Part shown: positions 28,220 to 38,120 of the stretch, piece after piece | Numbering within the stretch: the first letter of the stretch is position 1 | Layout: the number at the start of each line of letters is the position of its first letter | From: Pseudomonadota bacterium | GTDB taxonomy: Bacteria; Desulfobacterota; Desulfovibrionia; Desulfovibrionales; Desulfomicrobiaceae | Direction: 5' to 3' | NCBI GenBank assembly: GCA_023393525.1 | Contig: JAEWKZ010000123.1 | Coordinates: forward strand, 1-58,192 | Length of the DNA stretch: 58,192 bases | The notes under the pieces: model-generated | Told to the model about the DNA's origin: nothing | The model's database searches: none | What the model saw: only the letters and a program-made list of their open reading frames with translations | Position numbers and translations under genes: made by a program

Positions 28220-29881
28220 GTGTCCGAGCTTTATCTAGGCCGAGCAGTCCCGCGACTCAAGGATTGGGGAGGACGGCTGCCCGTGGCTTTGGTTTTCCCG
28301 GAAGCCGCGCAGCACGCGCTCTCCACTCTGGGCTGGCAGGTCGTTTACCGGCTGCTCGCGCATCGCGAGGATGTGGCCGTTGAACGGTTCTTTTGGGATC
28401 CCACTTCCCCGAGGCCCAGGTCCGTTGACTCCGGACGTGATCTGGGCCTCTTCCCCCTTGTTCTTTTCAGTCTGAATTTCGAAGGCGATTTCCCCGCCGC
28501 GCTCAAGCTCCTGCGGGACGCGGACGTCCCGGTCAAAGCGGCGCAGCGCTCCACCTGGCCCCTGGTTCTGGCCGGAGGGCCGCTGGCGTTTCTGAACCCC
28601 TTTCCGGTCCTGCCCGCCCTGGACGGGCTGTTCGTCGGCGAGGCCGAAGCCGGCCTGCCCGATGTCATGGACCGGATCGCCCGGGTCTGGAATTCGGGCG
28701 GCGAAAAGTCCCTGGCCCTGGCGGACATCTCCCGCCTGCCCGGAATGCTCGTCCCGGGCAAAAGTCCCGAGCCCGTGCGCAGGGCCGTGGCCGTTTCCGG
28801 AACCGGAACTCTGGGCGATCCCGCCTACTCCTGTTTTGTCAGCTCGGAAGCGCAGTTTCGGGACATGCTGCTGCTGGAGGTCAACCGGGGCTGCCCCTAC
28901 GGCTGTCGTTTCTGCGCGGCGGGCAGCATCTACAAGCCCCCCCGTCACGCCGGGATCGAGACCCTCCAGGAAATCGTGGCCCGCTGCGCTCCGCAGAAGG
29001 TCGGGCTGGTGGGCACGGCCCTGACCGACTGGCCCGATCTGTTGCCGTTCTTGCGCTGGCTGCAGGAGCGCAAGGTCAAGTTTTCCCTGTCTTCCCTGCG
29101 GGCGGACGGCCTGACCGACGAACTGCTCGAATTTCTCCGCCACACCGGCACCCGTTCCGTGACCCTGGCTTTGGAAGGTGCAAGCCGCCGCCTGCGTCAG
29201 GCCATGAACAAGCATTTTTCGGAAGACGCCTTTCTGGAGGCCGTGGCGCGCGTCAGTCGATTGCAGTTCAACACCCTCAAATTGTACATGATTACCGGTT
29301 GGCCGGACGAGGGCGAAGAGGACTGGGCCGAATTCGAGGCCTTTCTCGGACGCATCGACGAGGCCAGAAAAGCCGGGCAAGGCAATCGCAAGAAGGGGGT
29401 CGAGCTGATCTCTCTTTCCGTGAGCTGTCTGGTGCCCAAGGCCTGGACGCCGTTGCAGTGGGCCCCCATACCTGAGGAGGAATGGTTCAAATCGGCCATG
29501 CGTCGCTTCAAGAAGGCGGTCGGGAGGTTCAAGGGCATGCGTTTTGCCGGGGAGAATCCCGCCCAGGCCCGGGTGCAGATGTTTCTGGCCAGGGGCGGAG
29601 AGGAGATTTTTCCCTGCCTGGAGCGCGCTGGGGAAACAGGGCTTCCCGCTGCCGTGAGGGAATTTGACGAACTGGCGCGGCAGGTTCTTGGCCGCCCGTT
29701 GGATCGGGACAGCGTTTTTCCCTGGGAACGTCTGGATATCGGAGTTTCGCGCAAATTCCTGTATTCGGAGTGGACCAAATACAGACACCATATGGTCACC
29801 CCGGCCTGTCCCCCATCGGGGTGCGAGGAGTGCGGGCTGTGCGGCATGGACCGCTTTCTGTCACTGCCGCAGGGGCGTTAG
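28220..29881 (+). CDS. Radical SAM protein (B12-binding-like N-terminus)
   Basis: A 553-aa radical S-adenosylmethionine protein. The cluster motif is CPYGCRFC (Cys225, 229, 232). The first ~190 residues resemble the cobalamin-binding-like domain of the YgiQ/B12 radical SAM group, and the C-terminus has additional cysteines (CPPSGCEECGLCG) that could hold another iron-sulfur cluster. The GTG at 28220 has GGAGGG just upstream and is preferred over a GTG at 28208. It follows ftsZ by 45 bp, probably on the same transcript. Substrate unknown; a tRNA or cofactor modification role would be a guess. Confidence 0.85.
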   Translation: MSELYLGRAVPRLKDWGGRLPVALVFPEAAQHALSTLGWQVVYRLLAHREDVAVERFFWDPTSPRPRSVDSGRDLGLFPLVLFSLNFEGDFPAALKLLRDADVPVKAAQRSTWPLVLAGGPLAFLNPFPVLPALDGLFVGEAEAGLPDVMDRIARVWNSGGEKSLALADISRLPGMLVPGKSPEPVRRAVAVSGTGTLGDPAYSCFVSSEAQFRDMLLLEVNRGCPYGCRFCAAGSIYKPPRHAGIETLQEIVARCAPQKVGLVGTALTDWPDLLPFLRWLQERKVKFSLSSLRADGLTDELLEFLRHTGTRSVTLALEGASRRLRQAMNKHFSEDAFLEAVARVSRLQFNTLKLYMITGWPDEGEEDWAEFEAFLGRIDEARKAGQGNRKKGVELISLSVSCLVPKAWTPLQWAPIPEEEWFKSAMRRFKKAVGRFKGMRFAGENPAQARVQMFLARGGEEIFPCLERAGETGLPAAVREFDELARQVLGRPLDRDSVFPWERLDIGVSRKFLYSEWTKYRHHMVTPACPPSGCEECGLCGMDRFLSLPQGR

Positions 29882-32797
29882 CGCCAGGCAGTGGTCCTTG
29901 TAGAAGAAGCAGTTGCGCCCGTTGCGCTTGGCCTGGTAGAGCGCCTGATCGGCTGAGAAGAGCCCCGAATCGATGTGCAGGTCGGTTTGCGGGCTGAACG
30001 TCGAGATGCCCAGGCTGACCGTGATCCTGTCCGAAAGCGGCGAGCCCGGATAGGGAATGTTGGCCATGAACAGGGCTTCCTGGATTTTCTGCGCCACTCG
30101 TTCCGCGCCGCTGCGGCTGGTGCTGGGCAATATCACCACGAATTCCTCCCCACCATACCTGCCGACGAAATCCTCCGGTCGCTTGAGCGTGGCGCTCAGG
30201 GTCTGGGCGACGCTGCGCAGGGCCATGTCGCCTGCCTGGTGCCCGAAGCGGTCGTTGAATCCCTTGAAATAGTCGATGTCGATCATGAGCACCGAGATCT
30301 GATGGTTGCTGCGCTTGCACCGGCTTTTTTCGGCGGCGAGCGCCTCCTGGAATTTCCGCCGGTTGGGCACTCCCGTCAGCGGGTCCTGCATGACCAGGTT
30401 TTCGAGCATCTCCTTGCGGATGCGCGTGGTCTGCAAGCGGGCGAAGAGCTGCGCGGAACCCAGAAAGGTCAGCAAAAGGAACAGCGCGAATCCGGTTTTG
30501 GCCCACCCGGTCAGCCACCACGGCGGGCGGATGACGATGTTCATGGACTCGGTGACCGTCCCGTCAGTCCCGTCCCTGAGGTGGAACGCATACGCCCCCG
30601 GTTCCAGGTGCGCGTAGCTGACCGACGCCTGCGTCCCGACATCGTTCCAGGTCCCGTCCAGGCCCTCGAGCTTGTAGACGTAGCGGGGCGCGGTGAGGGC
30701 GCTGATCTCGGGGATGGAAAAGGAAAAGGTCAGATAGTTTTGGAGGTGGTCGAGATCCAGGTTTTTGGGCATCCGGCCCAGGGTGGTCGCGGGCACGGGC
30801 TCGCCGAAAATGCGGATGTCGGAGATCTTGGGGCGGGTCGGCTCGCGCGTGAGGAGCTTCTGGGGATCGATGAGCAGCAACCCGTCCGAATGGCCGTAAA
30901 TGAGCATTTGGCCCAGAACGGCCGGGGAGGATGAGATGCTCGAGGACGGATGTCCCGCCCCGATGGCCATCTCGAAGGCGAGGTTGGAATGGGGAGGCAG
31001 GTGGTAGATTTTCGAGGAGGTGTGCATCCAGATGTTGCCGGCGTTGTCGGGCCAGAGCGAGAGCACGCTCGGGATGGGGTCGTTGCTTCCGGTGCGCAGC
31101 GGGGTGAGGGCGTTTGATTCCAGATTGTAGCGGAACAGTTGCCGGGTGGTTCCGATGAGCATTTCCTGGTCGTTGAGCAGAAGCAGGGACTTGATGTTGT
31201 TTTCGCCCTCCTGCTGCGCGGATTCCGGGAGCGCGAAGCTGCTTTTGCGGCCGGTGACGGTGTCGATGCTGGTTATGGTTGTGCCGTACCCGATCCAGAT
31301 GTCCTGCCCCGAGCGATGGATGCATCCACCGCCGGGGTTGGAAGGAAAGCGCATCTCCTTGCGCGCGTAAGGGTCGCCGGGCTTCCAGGAATAAGCTTCA
31401 CTCATGTTGGAAAACCAGACCCGTCCATCCCCCATGGGCGCGGCATGACGGATGAAATTGGTCAGAAGCGAAGGATCCTTGGATTCGATGACCGGCTGGA
31501 CGCGACTGATTTCGAGATTGGGGCCGACATGGAGCACCGCGTTCTGCATGCCGCAGACCAGGGCGTTTCCGGATGTCCAGGCCAGGGATCGTATTCTCGG
31601 GGTTTCGAGAAAGGCTTCGAGTTCGATGACGGTTGAAAGGGCGAGCTGGTTGGGGGCAAGGGGTTGCGAGCGGTAGAGATTCCCGCTCTGCGGCGCGACA
31701 TAGATGCGCGAATCGGCGGGATTGACCGTGGAGATTATGTCGGCATCCCGCAACGGCTCATCCTGGCCCTTGATCCTGAGCTGAAGCAGCTTCGCGCCGG
31801 GATAGGCCGGACGATGCAGCGCCCCGTGATTAAATGTGCCGATCCACAGCGTCCCCGCCGTGGTCTCCATGATGGAGGTGATGAACACGGGAATCTTGTT
31901 GCGCGGGTTCTGGATGCGGAAGGGGTGATGAAAAATGCCGCCCTCCCGGAAGGCATACCGGAACAGGCCCTTGGTGGTTGAAATCCAGACGTCGCCGTTG
32001 CTGTCGGAGAAGAGATCAAGGATGTGGTCCGCCGGGAAGTCCCGCACCGCGACGAGTTCGTTGCGTGCGGCATGCGCCGGCAGCGTCCAGAGGCCCTTGC
32101 CGGCGATGCCGGCCCAAAGGTTGCCTGCCCCGTCAAAGGCGATTTTCTTGGCGGAATAGTCTTCTTTGGTGGCCAGGGGAATGGCTGTGGCCGGCCCTTT
32201 GCTGCCGGTCAGGCGGAGCACTCCCTGCCTCGTGGCCAGCCACATGTCCCGCTTCGGGCTTTCGGCGATGTCGAAGACGGACCACTGCGTATCCGGGTGG
32301 GGAGGGGTGATGTCGACCATGTCGAACCTGTCGAAGGACGGTTCGTACCGATGCAGTCCGCCATTGACCGTGCCCGCCCAAAGGGCGCCCTTCTGGTCCG
32401 CGTAGATGATATTGACGCTTCTGGTGGAGAGTCCCGCCGGGGTATCGTTTGTCCTGTACCACCGGGGCGTGCCGTTTTCCAGGGAATAGGCGAGCACCCC
32501 GGAGTTGGTTCCGACCCACAGGACGTCATCGCCGTCGATGCGCAGATCGCGGATTTTCGTTTCCCGCAGGACATCCTCGAGCACCCGCCGCGCCACTCGT
32601 CCGTCATACACGTAGATGCCCCGGATGGACGCCATCCAGATATAGCCCTGGGAGTCCTGGGCCGTGGCTATGACGCTGTTGTGGCTGCCTCGCTCGGTGG
32701 AAATGTCCAACGCGCTGACATCGAGGGGAATCTCGTGGACGGCGAGGGCTGATGTCGAAAGAAGCAGCAGGGTGATGACAAAAATCAGTATTCGCAT
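29861..32797 (-). CDS. Periplasmic beta-propeller (Reg_prop/Y_Y_Y) diguanylate cyclase
   Basis: A 978-aa membrane sensor. It has a signal peptide MRILIFVITLLLLSTSALA, then many ligand-binding-propeller repeats (for example DSQGYIWMASIRGIYVYDG), a Y_Y_Y domain at about 690-755, a membrane helix at about 765-788, and a GGDEF domain with active-site GGEEF at about 882. RPED five residues before GGEEF is a complete inhibitory I-site. It should make cyclic-di-GMP in response to a periplasmic ligand. It overlaps the end of the radical SAM gene by 21 bp (convergent) and is divergent from a TonB-dependent receptor. The ATG at 32797 begins the signal peptide; a TTG at 32830 is less likely. Confidence 0.88.
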   Translation of the reverse strand: MRILIFVITLLLLSTSALAVHEIPLDVSALDISTERGSHNSVIATAQDSQGYIWMASIRGIYVYDGRVARRVLEDVLRETKIRDLRIDGDDVLWVGTNSGVLAYSLENGTPRWYRTNDTPAGLSTRSVNIIYADQKGALWAGTVNGGLHRYEPSFDRFDMVDITPPHPDTQWSVFDIAESPKRDMWLATRQGVLRLTGSKGPATAIPLATKEDYSAKKIAFDGAGNLWAGIAGKGLWTLPAHAARNELVAVRDFPADHILDLFSDSNGDVWISTTKGLFRYAFREGGIFHHPFRIQNPRNKIPVFITSIMETTAGTLWIGTFNHGALHRPAYPGAKLLQLRIKGQDEPLRDADIISTVNPADSRIYVAPQSGNLYRSQPLAPNQLALSTVIELEAFLETPRIRSLAWTSGNALVCGMQNAVLHVGPNLEISRVQPVIESKDPSLLTNFIRHAAPMGDGRVWFSNMSEAYSWKPGDPYARKEMRFPSNPGGGCIHRSGQDIWIGYGTTITSIDTVTGRKSSFALPESAQQEGENNIKSLLLLNDQEMLIGTTRQLFRYNLESNALTPLRTGSNDPIPSVLSLWPDNAGNIWMHTSSKIYHLPPHSNLAFEMAIGAGHPSSSISSSPAVLGQMLIYGHSDGLLLIDPQKLLTREPTRPKISDIRIFGEPVPATTLGRMPKNLDLDHLQNYLTFSFSIPEISALTAPRYVYKLEGLDGTWNDVGTQASVSYAHLEPGAYAFHLRDGTDGTVTESMNIVIRPPWWLTGWAKTGFALFLLLTFLGSAQLFARLQTTRIRKEMLENLVMQDPLTGVPNRRKFQEALAAEKSRCKRSNHQISVLMIDIDYFKGFNDRFGHQAGDMALRSVAQTLSATLKRPEDFVGRYGGEEFVVILPSTSRSGAERVAQKIQEALFMANIPYPGSPLSDRITVSLGISTFSPQTDLHIDSGLFSADQALYQAKRNGRNCFFYKDHCLALTPLRQ

Positions 32798-32930
32798 GGA
32801 GTGCTTGATATTTTGTATTACATACTTCAATGAGAGTTTTTACGTTTGATACCTACTCGCAACAGGTGCGTGGCATTTGTGAAAAAAAAGAGCAACCATC
32901 ATTTCACAAAAAACTCAAGGACAAGGCGGA

Positions 32931-35555
32931 GTGTGTAATATCCTCCTTGTTTTGTTTCTGTTTTTTTTATTTTCCGGAGACGTTCAGGCGGAAGCGGTCT
33001 CCGGAACATCTCTTTCCCATGCGCGTGACGGGTCGCATTTCGCCGAGGATACCGGTGCAAGCGAAGATGGCGGCAACGGCACCCGCGCTGGCAGGGTGAA
33101 CGACAGCTCCAATGCGTCCGTGCCGGCGGTGCCGCAGGAAGCGGACCCGCCCCCCGACATGCAGGAAGACCTGGTCTATCAGTTCGACCCCGTGAGCGTG
33201 GTGGCGGAAAAGCCTCAGGCCGGAAAGGCGACGATAGAAGGCAAGGAGTTGCAGTCGCTTCCCTCCCGCACCGGGACGATCACCGAGGCCATCAAGGGCC
33301 TCTCAAGCGTCCAGTTTTCCAACGAAGACACCTCAAGCCTGACGGGCGGAGAGATCCGTCCGCCCCGCGTCTCCATCGCCGGAGCAAAACCCTACGAAAA
33401 CAATTTTCTCATCGACGGAACGAGCGTGACCAACACGCTCAATCCGAACGGCCTGGACGCCGACGGGGAGGGCATCGTGCCCAATGACCTGCACGTGAAC
33501 GGCGGCGACCAGACTATTTTTTACGATTCCAGCCTGGTGGACGCGGTCACGGTCTACACCAGCAACGTTCCGGCAAAGTATGGCGGGTTCGTGGGCGGGG
33601 TCGTTGGCGCGGAGCTTGTCGATCCGCGCACCGACCGCTGGCATGCGGTTTTTTCGGGCGGGCATTCCCGCAGCGAGTGGTTCGATCTGCGGGGCGTGGA
33701 CGAGGAATCGACCACGTCCGCCAACCAGCCGCGTTTTCGGACCTATGCTCTTCGGGCCGGTGTGGACGGTCCTCTCACGGACAACGTCGCCCTTTTGGTG
33801 GCGGCTTCGCAGCGACGTTCGGTCATCCCGCTCAAGATGGAGACGCCCGAGGATTCTTTTTATGACAAGGCCCAGAAGCGCAGCAGCGAGAATTTTTTTG
33901 CGAAGCTGCTTTTTACGCCCGACGACGACTTGAAACTGACGCTGGACGCCACCTACGCGCCGTACAGCGAAGAGCGCTGGAAGCCCTTGTACGAGAACAG
34001 CGATTGGAAAACGCAAAACGAGGCCTTCCGTTTGGCCGGGGCGGCCACGCTGGGCGGGGCATGGGGCGAACTGAGCGGACGTGTCGCCTATTCCCGCAAC
34101 GGGTACAGCAGGGATTCCATGAGCAACCTGCGCGAAACGTATGCCGGGACAGGGGTACCGGAAGAGGACTGGTACTATCGTGGTGGGATCGGCGACGCCA
34201 AGGTCGTCAACCGGGGCATAGATGCCGGGCTGGACGTCGAGTTGTCCTCTTTCGAAACCAAAGACGTGCGCTGGGGGCTCTCTTCGGGTCTTTCTCTGAG
34301 CAACGTGACCACGGACATGTGGAATCAAGAAGCGCGGATGGAAATCATGACGCTTCCTTCCTCCGGAAAATGGACTCAGGTTTTCACGACGTATCCAGAA
34401 AGCGATCAGCGCCGGACGCTCAACACCCTGGGCTGGTACGGGCAGGTCGAGATGGAATGGGGGCGGTTCACCCTCACTCCCGGCTTGCGCCTCGATCATG
34501 ACGACTTCTCGCACAATACCGATGTCGCCACTCGCCTGAAGATGGAACTCGATACCATGGGGGACGGCGCTCTGCGCGTGGTGGCCGGGGTCAACCGGTA
34601 CTACGGCGGTCAGCTCCGCGCCTATGCCTTCGACCGGTATCGCCCCTCGTCGTCGCTGCTCATCCGCTACAATACCGATCCCGACAACCTGCCGCCCGTC
34701 AAGGTGAGCGATGACCAGAGCTATCAGGCCAAGGACCTGGACACCCCCTATTCCGACGAGCTCATGGGCGGCCTGGTCGGAGAAATCGCCGGGCTCGAAT
34801 ACAGCTTGGAATTCGTGCATCGGGACCACCGCAAGCAGATCATCAGCAAGGCCCTGGAAGAGGATGTGTATGAGCTGACCAACGACGGCAAAAGCACCTT
34901 CGACGGTATTTCTCTGACCCTGGCCCGCACCTTCGAGACCAGACGTTTTGGATCGCATTCCCTGTCCCTCGGAGTCTCGCAATCCAGGACCAGGACGTTC
35001 AACGGCGCTTTCGACAGCGAGGTCGACGAGTACAAGGAGTACTCCGGCTACGAGTATGATTACGACAGGGTTTTCTACGAGGGGGAGCTGATGGATCGCA
35101 GTTCCCTTCCGCCCGATGATTTCAACGCGCCCGCCGTGGTGACCCTGCGCTGGATGGGGCTTTTTTTTGATGACAGGTTCCGGGTCAATTGCGTGTCCCG
35201 CTGGAGGGATTCCACCACCGGGCTCAAGAACGATGCGCGGACATTCGACGAGACGCCTTACGGCACCGCGGAAAAGAAGAAGACCACGTCGAGTTCCAAG
35301 TGGCTTGACGAGGATGGCCTCTGCCATGATGCCTACAAGACGGGAATCATCTCCGGCAGCCTGGTCACGGACGTCTCCCTCGAACTCGACGTCGTGAAGG
35401 AAGAACTTTTCACCATGAGCCTCATGCTCGATGTCTTCAATGTGTTCGCCGCTGACGGGCACGTCGGTGTGTCTGAGATCGGGTCGGGAGACGTGCCGGC
35501 CCCGCGCTCCGAATACGGACGCGGCTACTACGCCGGCATCCGCTGCGAGTTCTAG
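32931..35555 (+). CDS. TonB-dependent outer-membrane receptor
   Basis: An 874-aa outer-membrane beta-barrel protein. A signal peptide (about 1-20, ending VQA) is followed by a low-complexity linker, a TonB-box-like DPVSVVAEKPQ at about 86, a plug domain (ISLRISIAGAKPYENNFLIDGT-type pattern, YGGFVGGVVGAEL) and a long barrel ending in the aromatic C-terminus RCEF. Ligand unknown: iron chelates, vitamin or sugar are all possible. The GTG start has AAGGCGGA directly before it. It is divergent from the propeller diguanylate cyclase and overlaps the ABC permease by 4 bp at the 3' end (convergent). Confidence 0.86.
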   Translation: MCNILLVLFLFFLFSGDVQAEAVSGTSLSHARDGSHFAEDTGASEDGGNGTRAGRVNDSSNASVPAVPQEADPPPDMQEDLVYQFDPVSVVAEKPQAGKATIEGKELQSLPSRTGTITEAIKGLSSVQFSNEDTSSLTGGEIRPPRVSIAGAKPYENNFLIDGTSVTNTLNPNGLDADGEGIVPNDLHVNGGDQTIFYDSSLVDAVTVYTSNVPAKYGGFVGGVVGAELVDPRTDRWHAVFSGGHSRSEWFDLRGVDEESTTSANQPRFRTYALRAGVDGPLTDNVALLVAASQRRSVIPLKMETPEDSFYDKAQKRSSENFFAKLLFTPDDDLKLTLDATYAPYSEERWKPLYENSDWKTQNEAFRLAGAATLGGAWGELSGRVAYSRNGYSRDSMSNLRETYAGTGVPEEDWYYRGGIGDAKVVNRGIDAGLDVELSSFETKDVRWGLSSGLSLSNVTTDMWNQEARMEIMTLPSSGKWTQVFTTYPESDQRRTLNTLGWYGQVEMEWGRFTLTPGLRLDHDDFSHNTDVATRLKMELDTMGDGALRVVAGVNRYYGGQLRAYAFDRYRPSSSLLIRYNTDPDNLPPVKVSDDQSYQAKDLDTPYSDELMGGLVGEIAGLEYSLEFVHRDHRKQIISKALEEDVYELTNDGKSTFDGISLTLARTFETRRFGSHSLSLGVSQSRTRTFNGAFDSEVDEYKEYSGYEYDYDRVFYEGELMDRSSLPPDDFNAPAVVTLRWMGLFFDDRFRVNCVSRWRDSTTGLKNDARTFDETPYGTAEKKKTTSSSKWLDEDGLCHDAYKTGIISGSLVTDVSLELDVVKEELFTMSLMLDVFNVFAADGHVGVSEIGSGDVPAPRSEYGRGYYAGIRCEF

Positions 35556-36469
35556 ACCGTGTACCTGCGGCGCAGGCGGTGTTCCAGGCGGGCGGCGCCC
35601 ATGGAGCAGGTGAAGGTCAGCGCGAAGTAGAGGAGCGCCACGCAGGTCCAGACCTCCATGGTCAGGTAGGTCGTGGCCATGAGCTGCATGCCCTGGAAGG
35701 TCAATTCCTGGATGGAGATGACCGAGACGATGGCCGAATCCTTGATGGTGGAGATGATCTGCCCGGCCAGGGGCGGGATCATGTTGCGCACGGCCTGGGG
35801 CATGATGATCCAGGCCATGAGGCCAAAGCGGGAGAACCCCTGGGCCCGGCCCGCCTCCCATTGTCCGGCATCCACCGAGCCGATCCCTCCACGAACGATT
35901 TCGGCGACATAGGCGCCTTCGTACAACCCAAGCGTCAAGGCCGCCGTGACAAAGGCGTCGACCTGATCCAGGCGTCCGAAGAGGAAGCCGGCCACTGCCC
36001 GGACCTCGTCCGGGGCTGTGCGCAAGGCGTCCTGCAGACCTATGGTCGGGGCGATCTGGTCGGCCAGGAAGAAATAGCACAAAAACACCAGGACCAGGGG
36101 CGGCAGGTTGCGGCAGAACTCCACATAGGTGCCGCCCACCAGCCGCAGGTAGAGGCTGGGGCTGGTGCGCGCCAGCCCCGCCCATGCTCCGAGGAAGATC
36201 GCGACCAGCGCGGACCAGCAGGTCAGGCGGACGGTGGTGAAAAGGCCCTGCAGGAGCAGTCCCGGACGGCCGTCCGCGCGCAGCAGGTACTGGCCGAGCA
36301 CCCCCCATTCCCATCCCCTTCCGCCCTGGACGTGCACGCGCCAGGCCACATAGCCCACGCATCCCGCGACAAGCGCGAGCAGGACGTAGTCGAGCATCGA
36401 CAGCGTGCCGCCGTGGTGGCGTCCCGCGTGACGCTCGTTTTCGGGAGCCTGGCGCGTCACCTGAATCAC
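35552..36469 (-). CDS. Polar amino acid ABC transporter permease
   Basis: A 305-aa inner-membrane permease of the HisM/GlnP family. About five membrane helices and the EAA-type loop EAGRAQGFSRFGLMAWIIMPQAVRNMIPPL are seen, with EFCRNLPPLVLVF and KDSAIVSVISIQELT typical of the amino-acid group. The GTG start overlaps the stop of the binding-protein gene. The first ~20 residues are soluble, so initiation at the Met of MLDYVLL is an alternative. Confidence 0.9.
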   Translation of the reverse strand: MIQVTRQAPENERHAGRHHGGTLSMLDYVLLALVAGCVGYVAWRVHVQGGRGWEWGVLGQYLLRADGRPGLLLQGLFTTVRLTCWSALVAIFLGAWAGLARTSPSLYLRLVGGTYVEFCRNLPPLVLVFLCYFFLADQIAPTIGLQDALRTAPDEVRAVAGFLFGRLDQVDAFVTAALTLGLYEGAYVAEIVRGGIGSVDAGQWEAGRAQGFSRFGLMAWIIMPQAVRNMIPPLAGQIISTIKDSAIVSVISIQELTFQGMQLMATTYLTMEVWTCVALLYFALTFTCSMGAARLEHRLRRRYTV

Positions 36470-37278
36470 TTGATCTGCGTTTCCCAGTCCATGGTTTTGA
36501 ACCAGTAGTCATAGCGTTCGGCCAGCCAGCCTTCCGATGCGGCCACCAGCACCCAGTTGTCCAGGAAGTTCAGGAAATCGTGATCTCCCTTGCGCACGGC
36601 AAAGCCGATGGGCTCCTTGGTGAAGGTTTCCCCCTTGAGCGGCAGGTACAGCCTGTCCTTGTCGCGGATGGCCTGCTGCTCCGGGAACGGGGCCGAGGCG
36701 ACCATGGCGTGGGCGCGTCCGTTCAGGACTTCCTGCAGGGCCTGGGCCTCGTCGTCGAACATGCGCACGACGGCGTTGGGCATGTGTTTCCTGGCTGCGG
36801 CGACGGAGGTCGCGCCTGTTTTCGCGGACAGGATGATCTCCGGCCTGTTGAAGTCGTCCAGGGAGGACAGGCCCGGAGCCGCCGCGCTGCTTGCGACCAT
36901 GGACATGCCCGAGAATTCGTAGGGGCTGCTGAAATTGACCTTGAGGTTGCGGGCCGGCTGGATGCCCATGCCGCCGATGATGACGTCGAATTTTCCGGTC
37001 AGCAGTGCCGGGATGATGCCCGACCATTTGGTGGGCACGAATTCGACCTCCACGCCCATGTCCGCGGCCACGCGGCGGGCGACATCGATCTCGAAGCCGA
37101 TGTATTCCCCGTTCTTGTCTTTCATGGCCCAGGGCACGAAGGTGTCGAAGCCCACGCGCAGCACCCCCCGCTCCAGGATCCGGTCGAGGGTGCTTTCCTC
37201 GGCGGCGTGGCCTTGCGCCGGGAGCAGGCCGGCGTTCAGGGCGAGACAAAGAATTGCGATGGCGATTATCCTGTACAT
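36466..37278 (-). CDS. Amino acid ABC transporter substrate-binding protein
   Basis: A 270-aa periplasmic type-II binding protein (SBP_bac_3). Signal peptide at about 1-25 (ending GHAAEE), then the characteristic LRVGFDTFVPWAMKDKNGEYIGFEIDVARRVAADMG opening and the VIIGGMGIQPAR hinge segment. It is encoded between two permease genes, overlapping both. Substrate is probably a polar or acidic amino acid; this cannot be decided from sequence. Confidence 0.92.
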   Translation of the reverse strand: MYRIIAIAILCLALNAGLLPAQGHAAEESTLDRILERGVLRVGFDTFVPWAMKDKNGEYIGFEIDVARRVAADMGVEVEFVPTKWSGIIPALLTGKFDVIIGGMGIQPARNLKVNFSSPYEFSGMSMVASSAAAPGLSSLDDFNRPEIILSAKTGATSVAAARKHMPNAVVRMFDDEAQALQEVLNGRAHAMVASAPFPEQQAIRDKDRLYLPLKGETFTKEPIGFAVRKGDHDFLNFLDNWVLVAASEGWLAERYDYWFKTMDWETQIK

Positions 37279-38078
37279 GAGTCCTCCAAGTGTGATGATG
37301 AGCGTTTTTCCAGCAATCTGGCCAGGGACGACAGCGTCAGCGTGAAGAGAAGATAGATGGCCGCGACCACGAACCAGATTTCAAAGCTCAGGAATGTTTC
37401 CGCGATGATGGCCTGGCCGTGCATGGTCAGGTCGTAGATGGCGATGGTGGAGACCAGGGCCGAATCCTTGACCAGGGACACTCCCTGGCTGGTCAGCGGC
37501 GGCAGGACGTTGCGCAGGGCCTGGGGCAGGATGACCTGGCGGTAGATGCTGCCGCGCGTCATGCCCAGGCTCAGGGCGCCCTCCCATTGGCCGCGGGGGA
37601 TGCCGAGAATGCCGGCCCGGATGATCTCCGAAGCGTAGGCGCCTTCGAACAGGGCCAGGGCCAGCACCGCCGAGGACATCCTGCCCAGGCCGATGGCCGG
37701 CGCCAGGACGAAGTACACAAAGAATATCTGCACCAGCAGCGGCGTGTTGCGGATCAGTTCCAGATAGCCCCGCGCCAGGGCCTGGCCGACGACGGAGCCC
37801 GACAGCCGGAGCAGCGCCGTGCCCAGGGCGAGGACCGCCGCGCCCGCGAGCCCAAGCCCGGAGACGAGCAGGGTGATGCCCGCGCCGTGCAGCAGGGGGC
37901 CTGGACTGCCGTCGGGAAGCAGGATGAAGCGCGGCACCCTGTACCATTGCCAGTTGTAGCCCATGCTTTCCGCGCCTCGCACTACGAGCCAGGCAACGGC
38001 CAGCATGGTCAGGGCATAGGCGGCTATGGAGCAGATCGTGCCGCGGCGGCACCGCGAAGAGCGCAGGGTGGATGTCAT
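37266..38078 (-). CDS. Polar amino acid ABC transporter permease (second)
   Basis: A 270-aa HisQ/GlnP-type permease. ELIRNTPLLVQIFFVYF and the EAA loop WEGALSLGMTRGSIYRQVILPQALRNVLPPL identify the family. It is paralogous to the other permease of the cassette, so the pair could form a heterodimer. It begins the three-gene cassette; the ATPase subunit is absent. Its 3' end overlaps the binding-protein gene by 13 bp. Confidence 0.9.
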   Translation of the reverse strand: MTSTLRSSRCRRGTICSIAAYALTMLAVAWLVVRGAESMGYNWQWYRVPRFILLPDGSPGPLLHGAGITLLVSGLGLAGAAVLALGTALLRLSGSVVGQALARGYLELIRNTPLLVQIFFVYFVLAPAIGLGRMSSAVLALALFEGAYASEIIRAGILGIPRGQWEGALSLGMTRGSIYRQVILPQALRNVLPPLTSQGVSLVKDSALVSTIAIYDLTMHGQAIIAETFLSFEIWFVVAAIYLLFTLTLSSLARLLEKRSSSHLEDSCTG

Positions 38079-38087
38079 GGTGAAATC

Positions 38088-38112
38088 CCAGGGCCCCGCA
38101 GCGGGACCCTGG
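38088..38112 (-). terminator. Hairpin between uspA-like and ABC genes
   Basis: An imperfect GC stem, CCAGGGTCCCGC / GCGGGGCCCTGG on the minus strand, lies just after the uspA-like stop codon and is followed by ATTTCA rather than a full T-run. It may end the usp transcript or only attenuate read-through into the permease genes. Confidence 0.5.
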
Positions 38113-38120
38113 ACGAGTGG

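Noticed and set aside
33333..36512. 1059-codon minus-strand open frame under the TonB-dependent receptor
   Set aside because: Antisense shadow of a well-recognised receptor and permease; no start signal and biased composition.
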